DNA of 64,000 bases from RBG-16-66-20 sp035308765. Its GTDB lineage: Bacteria; Pseudomonadota; Gammaproteobacteria; Burkholderiales; SG8-39. The number at the start of each line of letters is the position of its first letter. The first letter of the stretch is position 1. Below are positions 15,814-23,598 of this stretch, piece after piece. The notes under the pieces are model-generated. The model was given only the letters and a program-made list of their open reading frames with translations. It made no database searches and was not told the DNA's origin. The DNA lies in NCBI GenBank assembly GCA_035308765.1, contig DATGGA010000012.1, forward strand, positions 1 through 64,000, read 5' to 3'. Made by a program: the position numbers and the translations under genes.

Positions 15814-16624
15814 GTCCCAGCCCCTCCCGCACTGTCGGATACCGCAACCGCACGCCCAATGTCCGTTTCAGACGTGCATTGTCCAACCGCCGGGATTCGC
15901 TCATGAAGGAAAGCAGCTCCGGCGGAATGCGGCCCGCCGCTTCGCTGCGAGCGATACGCGGAGGGCGCGGCAGGCGCGCCCAGTCCGCGATCAGATCAAA
16001 CCACTCGCCCATTTTAAGACGCGTGTCGTCAGAGGCGTTATAGGTCCCAGCCGGCGCATCTTCCTCGAGCGCGCGCAGGCAGCAGGCCGCTAGGTCGCCC
16101 GCATGAATGTGGCCGGTATAGACGTCGTCCGAATCGCGCAGTACCGGCGTCCCGGCTCGCAGGCGCTCCAACGGCAGCCGGTCCTCTGCATAAATGCCAG
16201 GAGCGCGAAGCACCACCAGCGCGGCTCGATGGACGTTGCACCATAGTGCAAGCCGCCTTTCGGCATCGACACGCCGCCTCGCGCGCGCGTTCGAGGGATT
16301 CACGGCCCAGGATTCGTCGACTACCGCCCCGGCGCAATCGCCATATACGCCGCTGGTACTGATATAGACGAAGCGGGTTGGTAGAATCCCCCTGCCTTCA
16401 AGCGCCGCCAGGAGGTTGGCGGTGCGGTTATCCGCCTCTCCCGTTTGCGGGGGCGGCACGCAATGCAGCACCGCATCCGCAGGTTCGAGCGAGGCGAGGC
16501 TTTCGGGCCGGTCGAGGTCGATCCCGTTCGAGCGCGACAGAACGCGGATCTCGAAGCGTGATTCGAGTGCCGCCAGGGCACGGCGGGCAATGTCGCCGCA
16601 GCCGGCGATCAACAGGCGTTTCAT
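15779..16624 (-). CDS. NAD-dependent epimerase/dehydratase-like (extended SDR) protein
   Basis: 281 residues with a Rossmann fold: N-terminal KRLLIAGCGDIARRAL nucleotide-binding motif, then YISTSGVYGD (the Ser/Tyr region of extended SDRs, TSGVYG) and DVYTGHIHAGDLAACCLRAL typical of epimerase-like proteins. The catalytic Tyr-xxx-Lys is not obvious, as in the YeeZ/SDR-a group to which it looks related. No sugar cluster surrounds it, so the substrate is unknown. The C-terminus overlaps the cutA start by 35 nt. Its start codon is only 18 nt from the divergent reductase start, so the promoters of the two genes must overlap each other or the coding regions. Confidence 0.8.
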   Translation of the reverse strand: MKRLLIAGCGDIARRALAALESRFEIRVLSRSNGIDLDRPESLASLEPADAVLHCVPPPQTGEADNRTANLLAALEGRGILPTRFVYISTSGVYGDCAGAVVDESWAVNPSNARARRRVDAERRLALWCNVHRAALVVLRAPGIYAEDRLPLERLRAGTPVLRDSDDVYTGHIHAGDLAACCLRALEEDAPAGTYNASDDTRLKMGEWFDLIADWARLPRPPRIARSEAAGRIPPELLSFMSESRRLDNARLKRTLGVRLRYPTVREGLGHEHVAGADQPA

Positions 16625-16642
16625 CAGGACAATTGTAGCGAT

Positions 16643-17665
16643 ATGCACACGGTCACCTTGCAGCCGAGCGGGCAACAGTTCCAGGTCGAGGACGGCGAAG
16701 CGGTGCTCGCCGCGGCGCTGCGCCAGGGTTTCATCCTGCCCTATGGCTGCAAGAACGGCGCCTGCGGCAGCTGCAAGGGCAAGATCATCTCGGGCACCGT
16801 GGATTACGGCGTCTATCAGGAAAAGGTGCTCACGCCGGAGGAGAAAATGCAGGGCAAGGCGCTCTTCTGCCAGGCAAAGCCGCTGTCGGATCTGGTGGTG
16901 GAGGCGCGCACCGTGGGCGCGGCGAAGGACATTCAGGTCAAGAAGCTCCCCTGCCGCGTGCAGAAAATGGAGCGGCTTGCCGAAGACGTCATGGTGCTGC
17001 ACCTCAAGCTGCCGGCGAACGAGAAACTCAATTTCCTCGCCGGCCAGTACATCGAATTCGTGCTCAAAGACGGCAGCCGGCGCAGTTTCTCGATTGCCAA
17101 TCCGCCACATGACGCCGATTTGATCCAACTGCACGTGCGGCACGTCGCCGGCGGGCAATTCACCGATCACGTTTTCGACAAGATGAAGGAGCGCGACATC
17201 CTGCGCTGCGAAGGGCCGCTGGGCACCTTTTTTCTACGCGAGGATTCCGACAAACCGATCGTGTTCGTCGCCTCGGGCACGGGGTTCGCCCCGATCAAGG
17301 CGGTGATCGAACACATGGCCCACAAAGGGATCTCGCGCCCGGCGACGCTGTACTGGGGCGGCCGGCGGCCGAAAGATCTCTATATGAACGCCCCGCAGCA
17401 ATGGGCGGCAGCGCTGTCGGGGTTCAAGTACGTTCCAGTCATATCGGAGGCGCTTCCCGAAGACAACTGGAGCGGCCGCACCGGCTTCGTACATCGCGCG
17501 GTAATGCAGGATTTTCCGGATCTCTCCGCCTACCAAGTCTACGTCTGCGGCGTGCCCGTCATGGTGGATTCCGCGAAGCGCGATTTCATCGCGCAGTGCG
17601 GATTGCCGGAAGAAGAGTTCTACGCCGACAGCTTTGCGACACAGGCGGATCTCGCCAAACTCTAG
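16643..17665 (+). CDS. 2Fe-2S/FAD/NAD(P)H reductase (CDP-6-deoxy-delta-3,4-glucoseen reductase-like)
   Basis: 340-residue electron-transfer protein. Residues 1-90 form a plant-type ferredoxin with the four cluster cysteines in GCKNGACGSCKG and LFC. Residues 95-190 are the FAD domain with RRSFSIANPP. Residues 200-335 are the NAD(P)H domain with FVASGTGFAPIKAVIEHM and YVCGVPVMV. This order is that of AscD/RfbI-like and phenol/toluene-monooxygenase reductases. Betaproteobacteria carry this gene as a housekeeping locus without sugar genes, so the electron acceptor is unknown and the glucoseen-reductase name is only a homology label. No oxygenase component lies nearby. Confidence 0.87.
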   Translation: MHTVTLQPSGQQFQVEDGEAVLAAALRQGFILPYGCKNGACGSCKGKIISGTVDYGVYQEKVLTPEEKMQGKALFCQAKPLSDLVVEARTVGAAKDIQVKKLPCRVQKMERLAEDVMVLHLKLPANEKLNFLAGQYIEFVLKDGSRRSFSIANPPHDADLIQLHVRHVAGGQFTDHVFDKMKERDILRCEGPLGTFFLREDSDKPIVFVASGTGFAPIKAVIEHMAHKGISRPATLYWGGRRPKDLYMNAPQQWAAALSGFKYVPVISEALPEDNWSGRTGFVHRAVMQDFPDLSAYQVYVCGVPVMVDSAKRDFIAQCGLPEEEFYADSFATQADLAKL

Positions 17666-17699
17666 GAACAGGGGACCAAGGTTCCCCCGTTACCCCCTC

Positions 17700-18413
17700 C
17701 TAGGCCGCTCCCTCGCCAAGGTAAGCTTCGCGCACCCTGCGATCGGCCAGCAGTTGCTTTGACTTGTCGGCGAGCGTGATCAGTCCGGATTCCATGACGT
17801 AGCCGCGCGAGGCGACTTCGAGCGCGAGACGGGCGTTCTGTTCCACCAGCAGGATCGTCACGCCCCGCTTCGCGATTTCGCGCACGATGGCGAAAATCTT
17901 CGCCACTAGCCGCGGCGCGAGCCCCATCGACGGCTCATCCAGCAGCAGCAGTTTCGGTCGCGCCATCAGCGCGCGCCCGATGGCGAGCATTTGCTGCTCG
18001 CCGCCGGAAAGCGTGCCGGCCGTCTGCGTGCGCCGCTCCTTCAGGCGCGGAAAGGTTTCGTATTGCTGCGCAAGATCCTGCGCGATGCCGGAGTCGCTTC
18101 TAGTGAACGCGCCCATGGCGAGGTTTTCCGCAACGGTGAGCTGGGGAAAAACGCCGCGGCCTTCGGGGACCATCACCAGTCCCGCTCGCGGCAGTTCGTG
18201 CATCGGCACGCCGGCGGTATTGGCGCCGGCGTAGCGCACGCTGCCCGCGCGAGGCGCGATCAGGCCGCAGATTGCGCGCAGCGTCGTGCTTTTGCCCGCG
18301 CCGTTGGCGCCAATCAGGCATACCAGCTCGCCTTCCTGCACCTCGAGGTCGATCCCCTTCACGGCGCGAATGCCGCCGTATCCGACTTCGAGTCCTTTCA
18401 ACTCAAGCAGCAT
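17700..18413 (-). CDS. livF: Branched-chain amino acid ABC transporter, ATPase LivF
   Basis: ATPase of the high-affinity branched-chain amino-acid importer, 237 residues. Walker A GANGAGKST, signature LSGGEQQML, Walker B LLLLDEPSMGLAP and the switch His region ILLVEQNAR are all present, and the C-terminal VREAYLGEG ending is typical of LivF. ATG at 18413 is preferred; a TTG in frame at 18425 would extend it by 4 residues. It overlaps the end of livG by 11 nt. Last gene of the livHMGF run. Confidence 0.94.
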   Translation of the reverse strand: MLLELKGLEVGYGGIRAVKGIDLEVQEGELVCLIGANGAGKSTTLRAICGLIAPRAGSVRYAGANTAGVPMHELPRAGLVMVPEGRGVFPQLTVAENLAMGAFTRSDSGIAQDLAQQYETFPRLKERRTQTAGTLSGGEQQMLAIGRALMARPKLLLLDEPSMGLAPRLVAKIFAIVREIAKRGVTILLVEQNARLALEVASRGYVMESGLITLADKSKQLLADRRVREAYLGEGAA

Positions 18414-19173
18414 CCGGGATTCCAAGATAGGCTTCGATGACGTGTGGGTCGTGCTGTATGTCGGCGGGCGGTCCTTCGGCGATCCTCTCGCCGTAGTCGA
18501 GCACCAGCACCCGGTCGCAGACGTCCATCACCAGTCGCATGTCGTGTTCGATGAGCAGGATGGTGGTTCCATCCTTGCGGATGTCGTGCAGCAGCTTTCG
18601 CAGGGCAACCGTTTCCGAGGCATTCATCCCCGCGGCGGGCTCGTCCAGGGCGAGCAGCCTGGGATCGGTCGCTAGCGCACGCGCGATCTCGAGGCGTCTC
18701 TGATCGCCATAGGGCAGGTTTCCGGCCGCTTCGTTGGCGCGCGCGCGAATGCCGACGTAGTCAAGCAACTGCAGCGCCCTCCTCTCCGTGTCCTTCTCTT
18801 CGTCCAGCGTCCTGCGGTTTCTCAGTATCGCGCCGACGACGCCCGCGCGCGTGCGCGCATGGCGGCCGATCATCACGTTCTCGAGCGCCGACAGGCTGGC
18901 GAACAGGCGGATATTCTGGAACGTGCGCGCTACGCCCGCCTTGGCCACCTGATCGGGCTTCAGGCCGGTGACGTTCCTGCCTTCGAACAGGAACGATCCA
19001 CGGTCGGGCGCATAGATGCCGGTCAGCAGGTTGAACAGCGTAGTCTTGCCCGCGCCGTTCGGGCCGATCAGCCCGTAGATCTCGCCTTGCGCGATAGTGA
19101 ACGACACTCCGGAGAGCGCCTGCACGCCGCCGAAGCGCTTGTCTACATCCTTTGCCTCAAGTAGCGCGGTCAC
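18403..19173 (-). CDS. livG: Branched-chain amino acid ABC transporter, ATPase LivG
   Basis: Second ATPase of the importer, 256 residues. Walker A GPNGAGKTT, Q-loop region ARTFQNIRLF and Walker B RLLALDEPAAGMN are canonical. The signature reads LPYGDQRRLE, the normal LivG variant of LSGGQ. The GTG start at 19173 overlaps the livM end by 17 nt, so coupled translation is likely. Confidence 0.94.
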   Translation of the reverse strand: MTALLEAKDVDKRFGGVQALSGVSFTIAQGEIYGLIGPNGAGKTTLFNLLTGIYAPDRGSFLFEGRNVTGLKPDQVAKAGVARTFQNIRLFASLSALENVMIGRHARTRAGVVGAILRNRRTLDEEKDTERRALQLLDYVGIRARANEAAGNLPYGDQRRLEIARALATDPRLLALDEPAAGMNASETVALRKLLHDIRKDGTTILLIEHDMRLVMDVCDRVLVLDYGERIAEGPPADIQHDPHVIEAYLGIPDAA

Positions 19174-20215
19174 GGGTGAGTTCGCGTTTGCGCACTACGG
19201 AAGGGAGCAGTCCGGCCGGGCGAAACAGCATCACCAGGACCAGCGCCAATCCGAAAATCAGCATGCGGATGACTTCCGGCTCGATGAGCATCCTGCCGAA
19301 GAGCGCGCGCTCGGCCGGTTCGACCGTCCAGCGCAATATCTCCGGCACGAACGAGAGCAGCGCCGCGCCGAGGATCACGCCCGCGATGTTGCCCATGCCG
19401 CCCAGCACCACCATCGACACCACCATGACCGATTCGACGAGCACGAAGCTCTCCGGCGAGATGAAGCCCTGGATCGCGGCGAACATGCCGCCCGCAACGC
19501 CGCCGAAGCTCGCGCCCATGGCGAACGCCAGCAGCTTCATGCCGGTGGTGTCGATCCCCATGGCGCGCGCCGCGATTTCATCCTCGCGGATTGCCTCCCA
19601 GGCGCGGCCGATGCGCGAGTCCTGCAGGCGCACGTTGACCAGGATGATGCCGAACATCAGGGCTAGCAGCAGGTAGTAGTACTTCATCGGTCCGCTCACC
19701 ATCACGCCCAGCACACTGTCGCTGCGGGAAAAGTCGACGCTGCCGATGCGCACCGGATCAATGCCGGCAAGGCCTTGCGGGCCGCGCGTGATGTTCACAG
19801 GTTGCGACAGGTTATTCAGGAATATCCGCACGATTTCGCCGAAGCCGAGGGTGACGATGGCGAGATAGTCGCCGCGCAGCTTGAGCGTTGGGGCGCCGAG
19901 CATCACTCCGAATAAAGCGGCCACCGCGGCGCCGATCGGCAGAATCACCCAGAACGGCAGGTGCAAGCCGAATTGAGGACTCGCGAGCAGTGCGTAGGTA
20001 TAGGCGCCGACGGCGTAGAACGCGATGTAGCCCAGATCGAGCAGCCCGGCGAAACCGACGACGATATTCAGGCCCAGCGCGAGCAGTACGTAGAGCAGGG
20101 CGAGGTTGGCAATGCGAACCCACGCCGTGCCCGCTTGAGAAAGCGCGAAAGGAAGCAGCAGCAGGGTTACGGCGACGAGCGCGACGCCCGCCCATATCCA
20201 TTTGCCGCGTTTCAC
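19157..20215 (-). CDS. livM: Branched-chain amino acid ABC transporter, permease LivM
   Basis: Inner-membrane permease, 352 residues, about 9-10 TM helices, with the family segments ALGLNIVVGFAGLLDLGY, LKLRGDYLAIVTLGFGEIVRI and the cytoplasmic coupling loop IREDEIAARAMGID. GTG at 20215 is chosen: it forms a GTGA overlap with the livH stop and gives a short hydrophilic N-terminus (VKRGKW) before TM1. The frame is open further upstream but inside livH. Confidence 0.93.
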   Translation of the reverse strand: MKRGKWIWAGVALVAVTLLLLPFALSQAGTAWVRIANLALLYVLLALGLNIVVGFAGLLDLGYIAFYAVGAYTYALLASPQFGLHLPFWVILPIGAAVAALFGVMLGAPTLKLRGDYLAIVTLGFGEIVRIFLNNLSQPVNITRGPQGLAGIDPVRIGSVDFSRSDSVLGVMVSGPMKYYYLLLALMFGIILVNVRLQDSRIGRAWEAIREDEIAARAMGIDTTGMKLLAFAMGASFGGVAGGMFAAIQGFISPESFVLVESVMVVSMVVLGGMGNIAGVILGAALLSFVPEILRWTVEPAERALFGRMLIEPEVIRMLIFGLALVLVMLFRPAGLLPSVVRKRELTRDRAT

Positions 20216-21189
20216 GCCCTGTCCCCCACCCGCTCGCCGAGCAGGCCGGAAGGCTTGAACACGAGCACCAGGATCAGCACCGCGAAAGCGAACACATCCT
20301 GATAGTTGGAGCCGAAGAGAATGAAATGTCCGCCGTCGGCGCAACTCGCCTCGGGACCCAGTCCGTAGCGGCACAGGTCGGTGAGATCGCCGATGTAGCC
20401 CGCGCCCAGAGCTTCAACCACTCCGAGCAGCAGTCCACCAACCATCGCGCCAGGGATGTTGCCGATGCCGCCCAGCACTGCCGCGGCGAAAGCCTTGAGG
20501 CCCAGCACCGATCCCATGGTGTATTGGGCAACGCCGTAGTAGGTCCCGACCATGACGCCCGCCACCGCGCCCAGTCCCGCGCCGATGACGAAGGTCGCGG
20601 CGATCACGCGGTTGACATCCACGCCCATCAACCGTGCGACCTGCGGGTTCTGCGCCGTAGCGCGCATCGCTGTCCCCAGCTTCGTGCGGTAGACCAGCGC
20701 CGCCAGCCCCGCCATCATCGCAAAGCACAGGCAGAGAATGGCCAGCTGCACGCCGGTGATGGTGGCGCCGGCGAAGTTGTAGGTGGTGAGCGGGATGATC
20801 TGCGGGAACGCCATCACATTGCGGCTCCAGACCAGCATCGCCAGGTGCTGCAGGATGATCGAGACCCCGATCGCGGTGATCAGGGGCGCGAGGCGCGGCG
20901 CATTGCGCAGGGGCCGGTAGGCGAGCCGTTCCATCGCGTAGCCCACCAGCATGCAGACTGGAACCGCGCAACCGGTGCCGATCAGCACCACTACGAGCGG
21001 CGGCATGCCGGCCGCGGCAAGCGCGTTGATCACGGTGAAGGCGACCATGGCGCCGATCATCACCACCTCGCCGTGCGCGAAGTTGATCAGCTGGATGATG
21101 CCGTAGACCATGGTGTAGCCCAGCGCCACGATGGCATACACGGCCCCGAGCGTGAGCCCGTTGATCAGCTGCTGAACGAAAATGTCCAC
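20212..21189 (-). CDS. livH: Branched-chain amino acid ABC transporter, permease LivH
   Basis: Inner-membrane permease, 325 residues, with the LivH hallmarks QQLINGLTLGAVYAIVALG, YGIIQLINFAHGEV and a coupling loop RATAQNPQVARLMGVD. A longer polar loop (about residues 262-290, CRYGLGPEASC region) precedes the final helix, as in other betaproteobacterial LivH proteins. The 67-nt gap to livJ upstream holds a strong intrinsic terminator, so livHMGF is probably transcribed partly by read-through from livJ. Confidence 0.94.
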   Translation of the reverse strand: MDIFVQQLINGLTLGAVYAIVALGYTMVYGIIQLINFAHGEVVMIGAMVAFTVINALAAAGMPPLVVVLIGTGCAVPVCMLVGYAMERLAYRPLRNAPRLAPLITAIGVSIILQHLAMLVWSRNVMAFPQIIPLTTYNFAGATITGVQLAILCLCFAMMAGLAALVYRTKLGTAMRATAQNPQVARLMGVDVNRVIAATFVIGAGLGAVAGVMVGTYYGVAQYTMGSVLGLKAFAAAVLGGIGNIPGAMVGGLLLGVVEALGAGYIGDLTDLCRYGLGPEASCADGGHFILFGSNYQDVFAFAVLILVLVFKPSGLLGERVGDRA

Positions 21190-21206
21190 GCCGGGCCCAG
21201 CCTAGC

Positions 21207-21233
21207 AAAAAAAACGGCACCCGAAGGTGCCGT
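21207..21233 (-). terminator. Intrinsic terminator/attenuator between livJ and livH
   Basis: ACGGCACC (21214-21221), a CGAA tetraloop and GGTGCCGT (21226-21233) form an 8-bp stem that on the minus strand runs into T8. It lies 24 nt behind the livJ stop and 18 nt before livH. It fits the usual arrangement in which the binding protein is made in excess over the membrane components. Confidence 0.88.
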
Positions 21234-21256
21234 CTTTACTCCCCGTTGCCAGGGGA

Positions 21257-22534
21257 CTACTTCTTTTCTTCCGCCTTCGGCGCATCCTTTGCGGGTTCCG
21301 CGATCGCTGCAGCCGGCGCGGGCGCAGCGCCCTTGACGAAGTCATCGTAGGAAATCGTCTGGCCGCCCTTGACTACCGCGATCGGCGTGAGCTTGCCGTC
21401 CTTCATCGTGAAAATCGTGATCTCGGCGTTCTTGCGGTCGCCCTTGTCGTCGAAGGCGATCTTGCCGGTAGCGCCCGTGTACTCGATCTTCGCCAGTTCC
21501 GGCAGGTACTTCGCCGGATCAGCCGAGTTCGCCTTCTTCATCGCCTCTATCAGCAGGTTCGCCGCGTCGTAGGTGAATGGCGCGTAAAGGATCGGGTCGA
21601 CGTTGAATTTCTTCTTGTAGGCGTCGAGGAACTTCTTGTCCGCGGCCTGCGGCGGAATCCCCGCCTGTGAGCACAGCAACCCATCGGCCGCGGCGCCGGC
21701 GAGCTTGGTCATTTCCTCCGTGCAGGCGCCGTCGCCAAAAGAGAATACCGACTTCAGGCCGAGCTCGCGGCCCTGCTTGAGCAGCGGGCCGCCCGTGGCG
21801 TCCATGCCGCCGTAGAACACGGCGTCCGCCTTCTTGCCCTTGACCTTGGTGAGTACGGCTTTCCAGTCGGTGGTCTTGTCGGTGCCCTTCTCGCGCGGCA
21901 GAACCTTGATGTTCGCGCCCTTGAGCGATTTCTCGACTTCGTTGGCGAGGCCTTCGCCGTACGCGGTCGCGTCATCGATGATCGCGACCAGCTTCGGTTT
22001 GTTGTTGGTGGCGAGGTAGCTCGCGATTGCAGGACCCTGCTGGTCGTCTCGGCCGACGACGCGAAACTGCGTCTTGAAGCCCTGCTCGGTCAGTTTCGGA
22101 TTGGTCGCCGAACCGGAAATCACCGGTATGCCGGCGGCGCTGTAGATCGGCGAGGCGGGAATCGAGGTGCCCGAATTCAGGTGGCCGACCACACCGTTGA
22201 CTTTGGCGTCCACGAGCTTCTGCGCGACCGTAGTGCCGACTTTCGGATCGGCCTGGTCGTCCTCGGCGACGAGCACGAACTTCGCGTCCTTGCCGTCGAT
22301 CTTGATTTTTGCCGCGTTCGCTTCGTCCACTGCGAGACGGGCGCCGTTTTCATTGTCCTTGCCCAGATGCGCGATGCCGCCGGTGAGCGGACCGACATGG
22401 CCGATCTTGATTTCGATCGACGGCGGCGGCGTGGGCGCCGCCTCGGCGACCGGCTTCTTGGGTTCTTCCTTGCTGCAGCCGATGAGGCTGATCGCGACCG
22501 CAAGCAGCGTCAATGCAATCCTGGAATTTTTCAT
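21257..22534 (-). CDS. livJ: Branched-chain amino acid ABC transporter, substrate-binding lipoprotein
   Basis: Periplasmic binding protein of the Leu/Ile/Val family, 425 residues. It begins MKNSRIALTLLAVAISLIGC, a lipoprotein signal with lipobox LIGC, so it is tethered to a membrane. Receptor-family motifs: IKIGHVGPLTGGIAHLGKDNENGARLA, GVVGHLNSGTSIPAS, a serine/threonine ligand-site stretch VISGSATNPKL, and AVFYGGMDATGG. A C-terminal Ala/Pro/Glu/Lys-rich tail (about 405-425) is unusual. GGGAGA precedes the ATG. Substrate specificity (Leu/Ile/Val, other amino acids or urea) cannot be fixed from sequence alone. Confidence 0.92.
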   Translation of the reverse strand: MKNSRIALTLLAVAISLIGCSKEEPKKPVAEAAPTPPPSIEIKIGHVGPLTGGIAHLGKDNENGARLAVDEANAAKIKIDGKDAKFVLVAEDDQADPKVGTTVAQKLVDAKVNGVVGHLNSGTSIPASPIYSAAGIPVISGSATNPKLTEQGFKTQFRVVGRDDQQGPAIASYLATNNKPKLVAIIDDATAYGEGLANEVEKSLKGANIKVLPREKGTDKTTDWKAVLTKVKGKKADAVFYGGMDATGGPLLKQGRELGLKSVFSFGDGACTEEMTKLAGAAADGLLCSQAGIPPQAADKKFLDAYKKKFNVDPILYAPFTYDAANLLIEAMKKANSADPAKYLPELAKIEYTGATGKIAFDDKGDRKNAEITIFTMKDGKLTPIAVVKGGQTISYDDFVKGAAPAPAAAIAEPAKDAPKAEEKK

Positions 22535-22578
22535 GAAATCTCCCGTGAAAACAGCTTGCCAATAATACCGCAGGACGC

Positions 22579-22608
22579 AAAAGGGGCCGATTGTCCGGCC
22601 CCTTTTTT
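22579..22608 (-). terminator. Intrinsic terminator behind cytochrome c gene
   Basis: GGGGCCG (22583-22589) pairs with CGGCCCC (22596-22602); A4 and T6 flank the stem, so it can act in both directions. Given gene orientation its main use is to end the cytochrome c transcript (stop at 22628, minus strand) before livJ. Confidence 0.85.
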
Positions 22609-22627
22609 CATGCGGCGCGCGACCGAT

Positions 22628-22939
22628 CTACTTGATCGACAGCACCCACTTCACCAATGCCTTGACGTCGGCATCCGGCACTGTAGCGTTCGGCGGCATC
22701 GGAATCTGGCCCCAGACGCCCTGACCGCCCTTCTTGACCTTTTCCACCAGTTTCGCTTCGGCATCCTTCTGGCCGGCGTATTTCTTGGCCACGTCGGCGT
22801 AGGCGGGGCCAATCGTCTTCGGGCCCTTGATCACATGGCAGGTTGTGCACTGGTATTTCTTGGCCATCGCTTCATCCGCCTGGGCCGGCAGGGACGCGGC
22901 CAAGATCAGGGCTACGGCTGAAAGGATCAGTGATTTCAT
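22628..22939 (-). CDS. Small monohaem cytochrome c (c551/c552 class)
   Basis: 103 residues with a signal peptide (about 1-21, cleavage after AQA). The mature part of about 82 residues carries the haem site C31-T-T-C34-H35 near its N-terminus and a likely Met ligand, M81, in GQIPMPPNA, the arrangement of cytochrome c8/c551-type carriers. It ends in the helix VKALVKWVLSIK. Role: soluble periplasmic electron carrier. ATG at 22939 follows GACGGGA; the frame is open to 23314 but that would destroy the signal peptide. Isolated gene with its own terminator. Confidence 0.92.
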   Translation of the reverse strand: MKSLILSAVALILAASLPAQADEAMAKKYQCTTCHVIKGPKTIGPAYADVAKKYAGQKDAEAKLVEKVKKGGQGVWGQIPMPPNATVPDADVKALVKWVLSIK

Positions 22940-23064
22940 GGATTTCCCGTCTCTAGAGGATGTGCGGATGCTACCTAAGTCCCGCCTCTTTGCAAACAAC
23001 CAACGCCACGCATCGCCGCCCGTTGACAGGTTCCGGACGGGCCCGTCGGGCACTATTGCCGCCG

Positions 23065-23598
23065 ATGGGCGCTGACGAGGTACTGAAGTTCTGGTTCGAA
23101 CGCGACCGCAAGGCCTGGTATCAAAAGAACCCGGCTTTCGACGGGGATATTCGGACGCGCTTCCTGTGTCTATTTGAACAGGCTTTGAAGGGGGAGTTGA
23201 AGAGCTGGCAGTCGGAAGCCGCCAGCTGCCTCGCGCTGGTAATCCTGCTGGATCAGTTCCCGCGCAACATGTTCCGCAACAGCGCGCGGGCGTTTGCGGC
23301 AGACCCATTGGCACGCGATGCGGCGCGCGTCGTCATCGAGCGGGGCTGGGACAAGAACATGGCCGTTGACGAGCGGACCTTCGCTTACCTGCCGTTCGAA
23401 CACAGCGAGTCGCCGGCCGACCAGGCGCTAAGCTGCGAACTGATGAAACCGCTCGGCGAAGAGACCTACCGCCATGCGGTACGGCACAAGGGAATCATCG
23501 ACCGCTTCGGGCGATTTCCCCACCGCAATGCGGCGCTGGGGCGCATGAACACGCCGGAAGAGATCGAATTTCTCACGCAGCCCGGCTCAAGCTTCTGA
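23065..23598 (+). CDS. DUF924 family protein
   Basis: 177 residues, all-helical, with the family's features: EVLKFWFERDRKAWYQKNPAFD at the N-terminus, LALVILLDQFPRNMFRNSARAFAAD in the middle and RFPHRNAALGR near the C-terminus. The fold is TPR-like; the biochemical function is unknown. ATG at 23065 gives the usual beginning. The stop overlaps that of the convergent ilvD gene by 12 nt. Confidence 0.88.
   Translation: MGADEVLKFWFERDRKAWYQKNPAFDGDIRTRFLCLFEQALKGELKSWQSEAASCLALVILLDQFPRNMFRNSARAFAADPLARDAARVVIERGWDKNMAVDERTFAYLPFEHSESPADQALSCELMKPLGEETYRHAVRHKGIIDRFGRFPHRNAALGRMNTPEEIEFLTQPGSSF

Noticed and set aside
17666..17699. GGGGACC/GGTTCCCC hairpin behind the reductase gene
   Set aside because: Stem has a bulge and no T-run follows; too weak to call a terminator.
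23023..23056. TTGACA box upstream of the DUF924 gene
   Set aside because: No -10 element at acceptable spacing (CACTAT is 22 nt away).
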